Shown: piece after piece, positions 55,065-64,000 of the stretch
Layout: each line of letters begins with the position of its first letter
Numbering within the stretch: the stretch's first letter is position 1
NCBI RefSeq assembly: GCF_040215105.1
Contig: NZ_CP157875.1
Coordinates: 1,975,501-2,039,500 of the forward strand
Reading direction: 5' to 3'
Origin: Aeromonas veronii
Lineage (GTDB): Bacteria > Pseudomonadota > Gammaproteobacteria > Enterobacterales > Aeromonadaceae
DNA: 64,000 bases
Made by a program: the position numbers and the translations under genes
Notes under the pieces: generated by a model
What the model was told of the DNA's origin: nothing
Seen by the model: only the letters and a program-made list of their open reading frames with translations
Databases searched by the model: none

Positions 55065-55885
55065 GCTTCGCCCTTGAAACGGGGGCGCCAGCTGGGAGGG
55101 CGTTTGTCGAAGAAGGCTTGCATCCCTTCCTGGGCTTCCAGACCGACCCGCACCCGGGCTATGGTCTCGACCGTGTGTTCTTCATGGTGGCGGCCGCCGT
55201 GCGCATCGAGTTCTGCCAGCAGCCGCTTGGTCTCTTTCATCGCCTGCGGGCCGTTGCGACACAGGCGCAGGGCCTGACGACGTCCCTCGGTCAGCAATTC
55301 GGCCGGGGTGGTCATCAGGTGAGCCACGTTGAGGCGGCAGGCGGTGATGGCATCGAAGGGGTCGGCGCTCAACATGTAGCGGCGTGCCTGACGCATGCCC
55401 ATGGCGCGCACCACGTAGGGACTGATCACCGCCGGAACCAGCCCGAGGCTCACCTCGGAGAGGCAGAAGCGAGCGTTGTCGGCGGCGATCGCGATATCGC
55501 AGGCACAGACGAGGCCAAGCGCTCCCCCATAGGCGGCTCCCTGCACCAGGGCCAGGGTGGGGAAGGGGAGCTCATCCAGGGTTTGCATCAGCCGCGCCAG
55601 CAGCCGGGCATCCTCCCGGTTCTGCTCGAAATCCGCGTGGGCCAGGCTGCGCATCCAGTCGAGATCGGCCCCGGCGCAAAAATGCCTGCCCTCGGCGCGC
55701 AGGATCAGCGCATGGGGGCGGGACGGGCGGTGAACCAGCTCGTGGAGACAGTCGAGCAGCCCCTGCATCAAGGCGGCGTCAAAGGAGTTGTGACGAGCCG
55801 GGCGCGCCAGGATGAGTTCCGCCAGGGGGCCGTGCCACTCCAGCCGGTAACTGGCCGGCGGATCGTCAAAGAGAGGGTCAGTCAT
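55061..55885 (-). CDS. liuC: Methylglutaconyl-CoA hydratase
   Basis: A crotonase-family hydratase of the leucine pathway, converting 3-methylglutaconyl-CoA to HMG-CoA. 274 residues. The oxyanion-hole segments are HFCAGADLDWMRSL (about 67-80) and GAAYGGALGLVCACDIAIA (about 114-132); ARPARHNSFDAAL is typical of this clade. The start at 55885 is set by an AAGGAG site 6 bases upstream; the frame extends further but into liuB. It lies 10 bases after liuB and is coupled to the small ORF that follows. Confidence 0.93.
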   Translation of the reverse strand: MTDPLFDDPPASYRLEWHGPLAELILARPARHNSFDAALMQGLLDCLHELVHRPSRPHALILRAEGRHFCAGADLDWMRSLAHADFEQNREDARLLARLMQTLDELPFPTLALVQGAAYGGALGLVCACDIAIAADNARFCLSEVSLGLVPAVISPYVVRAMGMRQARRYMLSADPFDAITACRLNVAHLMTTPAELLTEGRRQALRLCRNGPQAMKETKRLLAELDAHGGRHHEEHTVETIARVRVGLEAQEGMQAFFDKRPPSWRPRFKGEA

Positions 55886-55895
55886 GGTGCGCTCC

Positions 55896-57512
55896 TTACA
55901 TCCGGAAGATGCCGTACTGTTCGGGGCCAATCTCGGCTCCCTGACAGGCGGCCAGGGCCAGGGCCAGCACGGTGCGACTCTGGGCGGGGTCGATGACGCC
56001 GTCATCCCACAGCCTTGCAGTGGCGTAGTAGGGGTGCCCCTGCCGTTCATACTGTTCTATCACGGGGGAACGGATGGCCGCAGCCTCCTGTTCACTCAAT
56101 GTCTTTCCCTCGCCCGCCAGCTTGTCACGGCGCACCTGCACCAGGACGCCGGCGGCCTGCTCGCCCCCCATCACCGAGATGCGGCTGTTGGGCCAGCTGA
56201 ACAGAAAGTCGGGCTCATAGGCGCGGCCACACATGCCGTAGTTGCCGGCGCCGAAGCTGCCGCCGACGATCAGGGTGATCTTCGGCACCCGGCTGCAGGC
56301 CACGGCGGTGACTAGTTTGGCACCGTGCTTGGCGATCCCCTCCTTCTCCGCCGCATTGCCCACCATGAAGCCGGTGATGTTCTGCAAGAAGAGGAGCGGG
56401 ATCGCGCGCTTGTTGCACAGCTGGATGAAGTGGGCGCCCTTCTGGGCGCTGTCGCTGTGCAGAACCCCGTTGTTGGCGAGGATCCCCACCGCCATACCCT
56501 GGATGCGGGCAAAGCCGGTGACCAGGGTAGTACCGAACAGCGCCTTGAACTCATCAAACTCCGAACCATCCACCAGGCGGGCGATGAGCTCCCGGGCATC
56601 GTAGGGACGCTTGAGATTGGTGCCCACCAGGCCGTAGAGATCCTCGATGGGGTAGCGGGGCTCCTCAAAGATCGGTTGGGTTTCCTGATTGCCAGTCCCC
56701 GGGTCGCTCATCCCCAAGTTGCTAACCAAGGTGCGGGCGATGGCCAGCGCATGGGCATCGTCCTCGGCCAGGTGATCCGCGACCCCGGAGTGGGCGCAGT
56801 GGACCTGGGCGCCGCCGAGGGCCTCGGCGCTGATGGTTTCCCCCGTGGCGGCTTTGACCAGAGGAGGGCCCGCCAGGAAGATGGTGGCCTGGTTCTTGAC
56901 CATGATGGATTCGTCCGCCATGGCGGGCACATAGGCGCCGCCGGCGGTGCACAGGCCCATGACCACGGCGAGCTGGGGGATGCCCTGGGCCGACATTCGG
57001 GCCTGGTTGTAGAAGATGCGGCCAAAATGCTCCCGGTCCGGGAAGACCTCGTCCTGCATGGGCAGGAAGGCACCGCCGGAATCCACCAGATAGAGGCAGG
57101 GCAGGTGCAGCCGCGCGGCGATGGCCTGGGCCCGCAGGTGTTTTTTCACCGTGAGGGGGTAGTAGGTGCCCCCCTTGACGGTGGCATCGTTGACCACCAA
57201 GAGGCAGAGCCGACCCGAGATGCGGCCAAGTCCGGTGATGATGCCGGCGGCGGGCACGGCCTCGTCATAGACCTGCCAGGAGGCCAGCGCCGAGAGTTCG
57301 AGGAAGGGGGAACCGGGGTCGAGCAGCCGATCGATGCGCTCGCGGGGCAGCAGCTTGCCGCGCTCCCGATGGCGAGCCTGATTGGCGGCGCCGCCGCCAA
57401 GGGCAATCTCGTCCAGGCGGGCATGCAGATCCTGGACCAGGGCCGCCATGGCCGCGTGGTTTTCGGCAAATTCGGGACTGGTCCTGTCAAGACGAGAGAA
57501 GAGGCGGCTCAT
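55896..57512 (-). CDS. liuB: Methylcrotonyl-CoA carboxylase, carboxyltransferase beta subunit
   Basis: The acyl-CoA carboxyltransferase partner of LiuD. 538 residues, in line with the family. The N-half has [38 protein letters not shown] sequence, and the C-half has [25 protein letters not shown] and the glycine-rich [15 protein letters not shown]. The start overlaps the liuA stop by four bases. Confidence 0.96.
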   Translation of the reverse strand: MSRLFSRLDRTSPEFAENHAAMAALVQDLHARLDEIALGGGAANQARHRERGKLLPRERIDRLLDPGSPFLELSALASWQVYDEAVPAAGIITGLGRISGRLCLLVVNDATVKGGTYYPLTVKKHLRAQAIAARLHLPCLYLVDSGGAFLPMQDEVFPDREHFGRIFYNQARMSAQGIPQLAVVMGLCTAGGAYVPAMADESIMVKNQATIFLAGPPLVKAATGETISAEALGGAQVHCAHSGVADHLAEDDAHALAIARTLVSNLGMSDPGTGNQETQPIFEEPRYPIEDLYGLVGTNLKRPYDARELIARLVDGSEFDEFKALFGTTLVTGFARIQGMAVGILANNGVLHSDSAQKGAHFIQLCNKRAIPLLFLQNITGFMVGNAAEKEGIAKHGAKLVTAVACSRVPKITLIVGGSFGAGNYGMCGRAYEPDFLFSWPNSRISVMGGEQAAGVLVQVRRDKLAGEGKTLSEQEAAAIRSPVIEQYERQGHPYYATARLWDDGVIDPAQSRTVLALALAACQGAEIGPEQYGIFRM

Positions 57513-58657
57513 GCCTGCTCTCCCATCAGCTCACGGCCGATGAGCCAGCGACGGATTTCCGAGGTGCCGGCGCCTATCTCGTAGAGCTTGGCGTCTCGCA
57601 GCAGGCGGCCGGTGGGGTATTCGTTGATGTAGCCGTTGCCGCCGAGCAGCTGGATGGCATCCAGTGCCATCTGGGTGGCATTCTCGGCGGCGAGCAGGAT
57701 GGCGGCGGCGCAATCCTTGCGACTGGTGTGACCCAAGTCGCAGGCCGTGGCCACCGAATAGACCAGGGCGCGGCTGCTGGCGAGGCGGGTATACATGTCG
57801 GCCAGCTTGCCCTGCACTAGCTGGAATTCGCCGATGGCCTGGCCGAACTGTTTGCGCTCGCGCACATAGGGCAGCACCACATCCATGCAGGCCTGCATGA
57901 TGCCGAGGGGTCCCGCCGCCAGCACCACGCGCTCGTAATCGAGCCCGCTCATCAGCACCTTGACTCCGCCGTGCAATGGGCCGAGCAGATTCTCCTTGGG
58001 CACCTTGCAATCCTCGAACACCAGCTCGCAGGTGCTGGAGCCGCGCATGCCGAGCTTGTCGAGCTTCTGGGCCGTAGTGAATCCCGGCGTGCCCGCCTCG
58101 ACGATAAAGGCCGATATCCCCTTGGGGCCGGCTGATGCGTCCGTCTTGGCGTAGATGACGAAGGTGTCCGCATCCGGCCCATTGGTGATCCACATTTTGT
58201 TGCCGTTCAGCAGAAAGTGATCACCCTTGTCTTCTGCGATGAGACGCATGGCGACCACGTCGGAGCCGGCACCGGGTTCGCTCATGGCCAGTGCCCCCAC
58301 GTGCTTGCCGCTGACCAGATCAGGCAGGTAGCGCGCCTTCTGATCAGGGGTGCCGTGACGGTGGATCTGGTTGATGCAGAGATTGGAGTGGGCGCCGTAG
58401 GAGAGGCCGACCGAGGCGCTGGCGCGGCTCACCTGCTCCATCACCAGCACGTGGGCGAGATAGCCGAGGTCCACGCCGTCATAGGCTTCCGCCACCGTGA
58501 TGCCATGCAAGCCCAGCGCCCCCATCTGGGGCCAGAGATCCCGGGGAAAGGCGTTGCTTCTGTCTATTTCCTCGGCGCGGGGGGCGATCACTTTCTGGCA
58601 GAAGGCCTCGACCTGTTCGGTCAGGGCCTGGAGGGTTTCATCCATCAGGGCATGCAT
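57509..58657 (-). CDS. liuA: Isovaleryl-CoA dehydrogenase
   Basis: A FAD-dependent acyl-CoA dehydrogenase for the first CoA-level oxidation step of leucine breakdown. 382 residues. The FAD/substrate segment [16 protein letters not shown] is near 125-140, [17 protein letters not shown] follows, and the catalytic Glu characteristic of isovaleryl-CoA dehydrogenases lies in [15 protein letters not shown], not near the C-terminus as in other acyl-CoA dehydrogenases. The ATG at 58657 has AAGGAG about 9 bases upstream. First gene of the liu operon, read leftward from the LiuR-type operator. Confidence 0.95.
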   Translation of the reverse strand: MHALMDETLQALTEQVEAFCQKVIAPRAEEIDRSNAFPRDLWPQMGALGLHGITVAEAYDGVDLGYLAHVLVMEQVSRASASVGLSYGAHSNLCINQIHRHGTPDQKARYLPDLVSGKHVGALAMSEPGAGSDVVAMRLIAEDKGDHFLLNGNKMWITNGPDADTFVIYAKTDASAGPKGISAFIVEAGTPGFTTAQKLDKLGMRGSSTCELVFEDCKVPKENLLGPLHGGVKVLMSGLDYERVVLAAGPLGIMQACMDVVLPYVRERKQFGQAIGEFQLVQGKLADMYTRLASSRALVYSVATACDLGHTSRKDCAAAILLAAENATQMALDAIQLLGGNGYINEYPTGRLLRDAKLYEIGAGTSEIRRWLIGRELMGEQA

Positions 58658-58938
58658 CCTTGCTCTCCTTATCAAGCGGTCATGGGCGGACCGTGTTCCC
58701 CGGGGTCATCTCAGAAGAGGGAAATACTGGTCAGTCCATCAATGAATCAAGTTTACGTTAGCGTAAACGTAAATGAGTTGTTAGTCTAAGGTAAATTCGT
58801 TGGCCGCCAACCGCAAGGGGATATCCAGGGAGACGGTCGAATCCAGGGAGTGAGGAAGATGATCAACAACTGCAATCGGCAGGGAGCCCATGGAACCAGG
58901 CTTCACATCCAGATCGCCGTCAACGGGAGGAGGGCGTC
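58658..58938 (+). promoter_or_regulatory. Divergent control region of liu and mms operons
   Basis: 281 bases between liuA (leftward) and mmsA (rightward). It contains the LiuR-type operator (58752-58773). No unambiguous promoter hexamers could be assigned on either strand, as is common for MerR-controlled promoters with long spacers. No gene was seen. Confidence 0.6.
58752..58773 (+). promoter_or_regulatory. LiuR-type operator
   Basis: The palindrome TTTACGTTAGCGTAAA (58752-58767) is followed at once by a third half-site CGTAAA (58768-58773). The pattern matches the LiuR consensus I recall for gammaproteobacteria. One palindrome between divergent operons implies joint control of leucine and valine catabolism; the extra half-site may add affinity or a second register. 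Confidence 0.8.
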
Positions 58939-60462
58939 ATGAGTCAGCACAGCGGTCACCCGCAGACCCGGTACGGGGATCTGCCCCTTCATATCGGTGG
59001 AGAGGCTTATGCTTCCGCCAGCGAGCAATGGATAGAGGTCACCAATCCGGCAGATCAGAGCCTGCTCGCGCGGGTGCCCAAGGCCACCCCGGCCGAGCTG
59101 GAGTTGGCAGTGCGTACTGCCCACGATGCCTATCTGCTGTGGCGAGAGGTGCCAGCCTCCGAGCGGGCGCGCGTCATGTTCAACTACCAACATCTTCTCA
59201 AAGTCCATCACGACGAGCTGGCGGAGCTGCTGGCGCAGGAGACCGGCAAGAATCTGGCGGATGCCAAGGGGGATGTGTGGCGCGGCATCGAAGTGGTGGA
59301 GCAGGCCTGCGCCATCGCGAGCCAGACCCTGGGTGAGACCATGGGCAACGTGGCGCGCCGGGTCGACGGCCACTCCTGGGTGCAACCCCTCGGTGTGTGC
59401 GTCGGGATCACCCCGTTCAACTTCCCGGCCATGATCCCGCTCTGGATGTTCCCGCTGGCGGTGGCCTGCGGCAATGGCTTCGTGCTCAAGCCTTCGGAGC
59501 AGGATCCCCTCACCCCCATGCGGCTGGCGGAGCTGTTCGCCGAGGCAGGGGCACCCAGGGGCATCCTCTCCGTGGTGCACGGCGGTGCCGAGCAGGTGGA
59601 TGCACTGCTCGCCCACCCGGATGTGAAGGCGGTGAGCTTCGTGGGGTCGGCCCGGGTCGGCGCCCATGTCTATCGCACCGCCACCTCCCAGCTCAAGCGG
59701 GCACAATGCTTCGTCGGCGCCAAGAACCACATGGTGATCATGCCGGATGCCAACAAGGCGCAGGTGCTCGGCAACCTGGTGGGCGCCGGAGTGGGCGCCG
59801 CTGGCCAGCGTTGCATGGCCATCAGCGTGGCGGTGTTCGTCGGGAGCGCGCGGGAGTGGATCCCGGAGCTCGCCGCCGAGTTTGCCAAGGTGAAACCGGG
59901 GATCTGGCACGATCCAGAGGCCGCCTATGGCCCCTTGATCAGCCCGGAGGCGAAAGTAAGGGTCGAGGGCTTGATCGAGGCGGGGATCGCCGAGGGGGCC
60001 GAGTGCCTGCTGGACGGGCGTTTTTGCGACGTGCCGGGTTACCCGGTGGGCAACTGGGTGGGGCCCACCCTGTTTCGCGGCGTGACCCCAGAGATGCGTA
60101 TCTATCAAGAAGAGATCTTCGGCCCGGTGCTGGTGTGCCTCGAGGTGGCGAGCCTGGACGAGGCGCTCGCTCTCATCAACGACAATCCCTATGGCAACGG
60201 CACCTCCATCTTCACCGGTTGCGGCGCCGCGGCCCGCAAGTTCCGCCACGAGGTGGCGGTAGGCCAGGTGGGGATCAACGTCCCCATCCCGGTGCCGCTG
60301 CCGTTTTTCTCCTTCACCGGCTGGCGCGGCTCCTTCTACGGGGATCTGCACGCCTACGGCAAGCAGGCGGTGCGTTTCTACACCGAGACCAAGACGGTGA
60401 CCGAACGCTGGTTCGATGAAGACATCCCGAGCGGCCCCAACATGACCATTCACCTGCGTTGA
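58939..60462 (+). CDS. mmsA: Methylmalonate-semialdehyde dehydrogenase (CoA-acylating)
   Basis: Oxidises methylmalonate semialdehyde to propionyl-CoA, the last step of valine breakdown. 507 residues of the aldehyde dehydrogenase superfamily. Landmarks: [23 protein letters not shown], the nucleotide segment [15 protein letters not shown], the catalytic Cys in [11 protein letters not shown] and the C-terminal [24 protein letters not shown] typical of CoA-dependent MMSDH. GGAGGAGG upstream of the ATG is a strong ribosome site. First gene of the rightward operon. Confidence 0.97.
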   Translation: MSQHSGHPQTRYGDLPLHIGGEAYASASEQWIEVTNPADQSLLARVPKATPAELELAVRTAHDAYLLWREVPASERARVMFNYQHLLKVHHDELAELLAQETGKNLADAKGDVWRGIEVVEQACAIASQTLGETMGNVARRVDGHSWVQPLGVCVGITPFNFPAMIPLWMFPLAVACGNGFVLKPSEQDPLTPMRLAELFAEAGAPRGILSVVHGGAEQVDALLAHPDVKAVSFVGSARVGAHVYRTATSQLKRAQCFVGAKNHMVIMPDANKAQVLGNLVGAGVGAAGQRCMAISVAVFVGSAREWIPELAAEFAKVKPGIWHDPEAAYGPLISPEAKVRVEGLIEAGIAEGAECLLDGRFCDVPGYPVGNWVGPTLFRGVTPEMRIYQEEIFGPVLVCLEVASLDEALALINDNPYGNGTSIFTGCGAAARKFRHEVAVGQVGINVPIPVPLPFFSFTGWRGSFYGDLHAYGKQAVRFYTETKTVTERWFDEDIPSGPNMTIHLR

Positions 60463-60499
60463 GCGGTGTCACGACCAAGACAAGAAGGAAGCAAACAAG

Positions 60500-61657
60500 A
60501 TGGATTTTACGCTGACCGCGGATCAACAGGCCTACATGGAGGCTGCCAGCGCCTTCGCCGAGGAGGCACTCAAGCCCCATGCCGCGCGCTGGGACAGGGA
60601 GCATGAGTTCCCCGTCGCCACCATCAAGGAGGCGGCGGCGCTCGGTTTTTGCGGTCTCTATACCCCTGAGCAATTCGGTGGACTGGCCCTGCCGAGGCTG
60701 GATGCCAGCCTCATCTTCGAGCGCCTCGCCATGGGGTGCACCTCCACCACGGCTTATTTGACCATCCACAACATGGTGAGCTGGATGCTGGGCTCCTGGC
60801 TGCCTGCCGAAGTGGCCGAGGAGTGGGTGCCGAGGCTCGCCAGCGGTGAGCTGCTGGGCTCTTACTGTCTCACCGAGCCGGGAGCAGGATCGGACGCGGC
60901 GGCCCTCAAGACCCGGGCCGTGCGCGATGGCGAGGATTACCTCATAGATGGCAGCAAGGTCTTCATCTCCGGGGCGGGCAGTACGGATGTGCTGGTGGTG
61001 ATGGCCCGCACCGGCGGCGAGGGGGCCAGGGGGATCTCCGCTTTCATGGTGCCAGCCGACACGCCTGGGGTGAGTTATGGCAAGGCGGAGGAGAAGATGG
61101 GCTGGAACAGCCAGCCCACCCGGGAGGTGAATTTTGGCGGGGTGCGCATTCCCGCTCGTTACCGACTGGGGGAGGAGGGAGAAGGCTTCAAGTTTGCCAT
61201 GCAGGCCCTGGACGGGGGTCGCATCAACATCGCCACCTGTTCGGTCGGGACCGCCCAGCAGGCGCTGAATGATGCCCTGGCCCATGTGCAACAGCGTCAG
61301 CAGTTTGGCCGCCCCATCGGCGAGTTCCAGAGTGTGCAGTTTCGCCTTGCCGACATGGCCACTGAGCTTGCCGCCGCGCGACTGCTGGTGCGCCAGGCCG
61401 CCGACAAGCTGGACAGAGGCAGCCCTGACAAGAGTGCCTGGTGCGCCATGGCCAAGCGCCTGGCCACGGATGTGGGTCACAGGGTCTGCGACGAGGCACT
61501 GCAACTCTTTGGCGGCTATGGTTATATCCGCGAATATCCGCTGGAGCGTTACCTTCGCGATACCCGGGTGCATCGCATCCTGGAGGGGACCAACGAGGTC
61601 ATGCGACTCATCATCGCTCGCCGCCTGCTGGCCGATCCCGGCCTGACGCTGGAGTGA
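60500..61657 (+). CDS. Isobutyryl-CoA dehydrogenase (acyl-CoA dehydrogenase)
   Basis: A FAD enzyme of 385 residues. SYCLTEPGAGSDAAALKT and the C-terminal ALQLFGGYGYIREYPLERYLRDTRVHRILEGTNEVMR-type segment, which carries the catalytic Glu (EGTNE), mark a typical acyl-CoA dehydrogenase. Its place between mmsA and valine-pathway hydratases indicates isobutyryl-CoA as substrate (ACAD8-like, third step of valine breakdown). The GAAGGAAG site precedes the ATG at 60500. Confidence 0.9.
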   Translation: MDFTLTADQQAYMEAASAFAEEALKPHAARWDREHEFPVATIKEAAALGFCGLYTPEQFGGLALPRLDASLIFERLAMGCTSTTAYLTIHNMVSWMLGSWLPAEVAEEWVPRLASGELLGSYCLTEPGAGSDAAALKTRAVRDGEDYLIDGSKVFISGAGSTDVLVVMARTGGEGARGISAFMVPADTPGVSYGKAEEKMGWNSQPTREVNFGGVRIPARYRLGEEGEGFKFAMQALDGGRINIATCSVGTAQQALNDALAHVQQRQQFGRPIGEFQSVQFRLADMATELAAARLLVRQAADKLDRGSPDKSAWCAMAKRLATDVGHRVCDEALQLFGGYGYIREYPLERYLRDTRVHRILEGTNEVMRLIIARRLLADPGLTLE

Positions 61658-61686
61658 CGGGCACTGTGACTGACAAGGACAAGACA

Positions 61687-62493
61687 ATGACAAGGATCAG
61701 GCTCGAGTATCACGGTCATGTGGCTTATATCACCTTCGATCATCCCCCTGCCAACACCTGGACCCTCGCCAGTTTGCAGGCCCTGCTGCAGATGATGGTG
61801 GAGCTGGGCAGTCGTCCCGACGTGGTGGCCCTGGTGATCCGCGGGGCGGGGGAGAAGTTCTTCTGCGCAGGCGCTGATCTCAAGATGTTTGCCGACGGCA
61901 ACCCGGATCACGCCCGCGAAGTGGCGGAGGCCTTTGGCCGCGCCTTCGAGGCCCTTGCCCGCTTCCACGGTGTCAGTATCGCCGCCATCAATGGCTATGC
62001 AATGGGAGGCGGACTGGAAGTGGCGCTGGCCTGTGACATCCGTATTGCGGAAGAGCAGGCGAGGATGGGGCTGCCGGAGGCCTCGGTGGGGCTCTTGCCC
62101 TGCGCCGGCGGCACCCAGCGTCTCACCGAACTGGTGGGGCCGGGCTGGGCCAAGCGGCTCATCCTCTGTGGGGAGAAGGTCACGGCCAGTCGGGCGCGGG
62201 AGATAGGGCTGGTGGAGGAGGTGGTTCCCCAGGGGCAGGCCTGGGCGGCGGCGGCCCAGATGGCCCAGCAGGTGGAGCGCCAGAGCCCGAGCGCCCTGCG
62301 TGCCTGCAAGAACCTCATCAATCAGGGCCGCCTCGGCCCGCGGGATGCGGCCTTGCCACTCGAGCGCAGTCTCTTCCTCGAACTGTTTGCGGATGTGAAC
62401 CAGCGCGAGGGGGTGGCTGCCTTCCTGGAGAAACGTCCGGCCCGCTGGCACTATGGGCTTTCAACCAAGCCAAATGGAGCCGTGCATGAGTGA
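61687..62493 (+). CDS. Enoyl-CoA hydratase (probable methacrylyl-CoA hydratase)
   Basis: A 268-residue crotonase-family hydratase. FFCAGADLKMFADG (about 59-72) and GYAMGGGLEVALACDIRIA (about 103-121) build the oxyanion hole, and the Glu residues of the PEASVGLLPCAGGTQRL segment fit a hydratase. In this context it would hydrate methacrylyl-CoA in the valine pathway. The start is at 61687 (MTRIRLEYHGHV); the frame is open upstream inside the preceding gene, so the start rests on homology and the ACAAGGACAAGA leader. Confidence 0.9.
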   Translation: MTRIRLEYHGHVAYITFDHPPANTWTLASLQALLQMMVELGSRPDVVALVIRGAGEKFFCAGADLKMFADGNPDHAREVAEAFGRAFEALARFHGVSIAAINGYAMGGGLEVALACDIRIAEEQARMGLPEASVGLLPCAGGTQRLTELVGPGWAKRLILCGEKVTASRAREIGLVEEVVPQGQAWAAAAQMAQQVERQSPSALRACKNLINQGRLGPRDAALPLERSLFLELFADVNQREGVAAFLEKRPARWHYGLSTKPNGAVHE

Positions 62494-62534
62494 GTTCCCC
62501 CCGCTGTTTTGCCACCCCGCGAATGCGTCATTGA

Positions 62535-63683
62535 ATGGGGATGTCTGCCATGGATGAGCCGGTCGACATCACCCTGTATCCCACCCTGGACGGGTATCAG
62601 ATCGGGGTATTGACCCTCAACAGCCCCGTTTCCCTCAATGCCCTGAGTCTGCCGATGATTGAGCGACTGCAGGTCGCACTCAACGAATGGGAGCAGGATC
62701 CCGCCGTGGTCTGCGTCCTGCTGCAGGGGGCGGGGGAGAAGGCATTCTGTGCAGGGGGCGATATTCGCTCCTTCTATTACCAGAAGCAGGCGGCCTGCGA
62801 GTCTGAACTGTTTGCCTATGCCCGGGACTTCTTCGAGCAGGAGTATCGGCTCGATCACCGGATCCACGGCTACAAGACGCCCCTCATCTGCGTGGCAGAT
62901 GGCATCTGCATGGGGGGCGGGATCGGCCTCTTTGCCGGCGCCGAGTACCGGGTGGTGACCGAGAAGAGCCTGTTTGCCATGCCGGAGGTGACCATAGGCC
63001 TCTACCCGGATGTGGGGGCCAGCTGGTTTCTGAGCCGTATGCCGGGGCGGCTCGGCCTCTGGCTCGGTCTCACCGGTGCCCGCTTCAACGGGGCGGACGC
63101 TCTGGGCCTTGGACTCGCGGATCACGCCATGGGGAGCCAGGAGCGGGCCACCCTCCTGCCCCGTCTCGCCCGCATCGACTGGGGCAAGGCACCCAAGGAT
63201 CAGCTGGACACGCTGTTTTCCAACACCCAGGCCGCAGTGGTGTCAGATCTTCCCGCTCCCGTGGTGCTGCCTCACAAAGAACGGATCGATGCTCTGCTGG
63301 CGGGGCGCTCCCTGGAAGGCGTGCTGGCCCGGCTCGATAGTGCCCGATTCGAGATTGAGCAGGGGGAAGCAAGTCTGACCCTGGCCAGGGAGACCTGCCA
63401 GCGCGGCAGCTCCATCAGTCGTGCCATCCTCTGGCGCCAATATTGGCAGGCCCGCCGCCAATCCCTCGCCGAGGTTTTCGCCGATGAACTGACCCTGTCG
63501 GTGAACTGCGTCCTCAGGGGAGATTTCGTGGAAGGGGTGAGGGCGCTGCTCATCGACAAGGACAAGTCCCCTCGCTGGCAGGCACCCCAGTCCGGTACCG
63601 AGTGGCTGGATGCCTACTATCGCTGGCCGGAGGGTATCCACCCCTTGCGGGGAAGGCTCGGCGTCGGGAGTGCTGAGCAATAG
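62535..63683 (+). CDS. 3-hydroxyisobutyryl-CoA hydrolase (HIBCH-like)
   Basis: A crotonase-fold thioesterase of 382 residues, releasing 3-hydroxyisobutyrate in valine breakdown. Longer than hydratases, as expected for HIBCH. Landmarks: LNSPVSLNALSLPMI, AFCAGGDIRSFYYQ, GICMGGGIGLFAGAEYRVVTEKSLFAMPEVTIGLYPDVGAS-type sequence with the catalytic Glu/Asp, and GDFVEGVRALLIDKDKSPRW. The start is uncertain among ATGs at 62535, 62541 and 62550; the last has GGGGA 8 bases upstream. Confidence 0.92.
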   Translation: MGMSAMDEPVDITLYPTLDGYQIGVLTLNSPVSLNALSLPMIERLQVALNEWEQDPAVVCVLLQGAGEKAFCAGGDIRSFYYQKQAACESELFAYARDFFEQEYRLDHRIHGYKTPLICVADGICMGGGIGLFAGAEYRVVTEKSLFAMPEVTIGLYPDVGASWFLSRMPGRLGLWLGLTGARFNGADALGLGLADHAMGSQERATLLPRLARIDWGKAPKDQLDTLFSNTQAAVVSDLPAPVVLPHKERIDALLAGRSLEGVLARLDSARFEIEQGEASLTLARETCQRGSSISRAILWRQYWQARRQSLAEVFADELTLSVNCVLRGDFVEGVRALLIDKDKSPRWQAPQSGTEWLDAYYRWPEGIHPLRGRLGVGSAEQ

Positions 63684-63718
63684 GAAAGCTGGCGCAATAA
63701 AAAATGGAGGAGCAAACA

Positions 63719-64000
63719 ATGACAAGGATTGGGTTTATCGGGCTCGGCAACATGGGGGGGCCCATGGCGGCCAACCTGGCCAGGGCAGGCCACGGGGTGC
63801 AGGTCTTTGATCTGGTGCCCGAGAACATGGACAAGGCGATCGCCGCCGGTTGCATCGCCGCTGGCGATGCCCGGGAGGCAGTGAGTGGCTGCGAGGTGGT
63901 GATCAGTATGTTGCCGGCGGGGGAGCATGTGCGCGGGCTCTGGCTCGGGGAGAGCGCAGGGGAAAAAGGTGGCCAGGATCTGCTGGCCGCCCTGCCGGTG
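63719..64000 (+). CDS. mmsB: 3-hydroxyisobutyrate dehydrogenase (3' end outside window)
   Basis: Oxidises 3-hydroxyisobutyrate to methylmalonate semialdehyde, supplying the substrate of MmsA. Only the first 94 codons are present; the family is usually near 300 residues. The N-terminal Rossmann motif GFIGLGNMGGPMAANL is unmistakable, and VISMLPAGEHVRGLW follows as in homologues. A strong GGAGGAGC site lies 7 bases before the ATG. The gene follows the HIBCH-like gene by 35 bases in the same operon. Confidence 0.95.
   Translation, partial: MTRIGFIGLGNMGGPMAANLARAGHGVQVFDLVPENMDKAIAAGCIAAGDAREAVSGCEVVISMLPAGEHVRGLWLGESAGEKGGQDLLAALPV

Noticed and set aside
1-64000. Searches by eye for tRNA or rRNA genes, CRISPR arrays, transposase genes and phage genes.
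   Set aside because: None found; apparent repeats are terminators or the short elements listed.

Overview
The window is about 64 kb of GC-rich (roughly 60%) gammaproteobacterial chromosome. Gene content, protein similarity and order (guaBA, lolCDE beside a PlzB-type PilZ gene and mfd, tig-clpPX-lon-hupB-ppiD, an acetate permease module and a liu/mms branched-chain amino acid locus) point to Aeromonas or a close relative. The genus is an inference; no rRNA or tRNA gene is present to confirm it. No prophage, CRISPR array or insertion sequence was seen.

Layout. (1) 1-3.1 kb: guaB (its first ~22 codons lie outside the window) and guaA, GMP synthesis. (2) 3.1-7.7 kb: accessory DNA. A stefin/cystatin-like gene follows a highly structured leader and is bracketed by two identical 25-bp terminator copies. 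Then come an AT-richer amidohydrolase and a DHA2-type MFS exporter, probably acquired. (3) 7.7-10.2 kb: a leucine-rich-repeat/protein-kinase fusion, thiopurine methyltransferase, and a probable FNR-activated small RNA with FNR box, -10 and terminator in exact register. (4) 10.2-18.2 kb: insulinase-type protease, sixA, a small unknown gene, a DMT exporter, an oligopeptide-binding protein and fbp. (5) 18.3-27.0 kb: mfd, plzB-like gene, lolCDE, yfbR, yccF. (6) 27.2-36.0 kb: the protein quality-control block tig, clpP, clpX, lon, hupB, ppiD, with sigma-32-type promoters before tig and lon. (7) 36.3-47.5 kb: ybiT, an acetate module (yjcH-actP, with a nucleotidyltransferase/CBS protein and a DEDDh exonuclease upstream), a crotonase, an alanine/sodium symporter, a GNAT acetyltransferase, mtfA and satP. 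(8) 47.5-51.4 kb: a gene-poor stretch, then a large AsmA-like DUF748 protein. (9) 51.6-64.0 kb: a divergent leucine/valine catabolic locus. Leftward runs liuA-liuB-liuC-[37-codon ORF]-liuD-liuE-liuR; rightward runs mmsA, an isobutyryl-CoA dehydrogenase, an enoyl-CoA hydratase, a 3-hydroxyisobutyryl-CoA hydrolase and mmsB (cut by the window end). A LiuR-type operator sits between the two arms.

The least expected items are the stefin-like protein with its structured leader, the FNR-register small RNA, the 37-residue ORF whose start and stop overlap liuC and liuD by four bases each, the LRR-kinase fusion, and liuR lying last in the operon it is expected to control. All family assignments were made by reading the sequence, without database searches.
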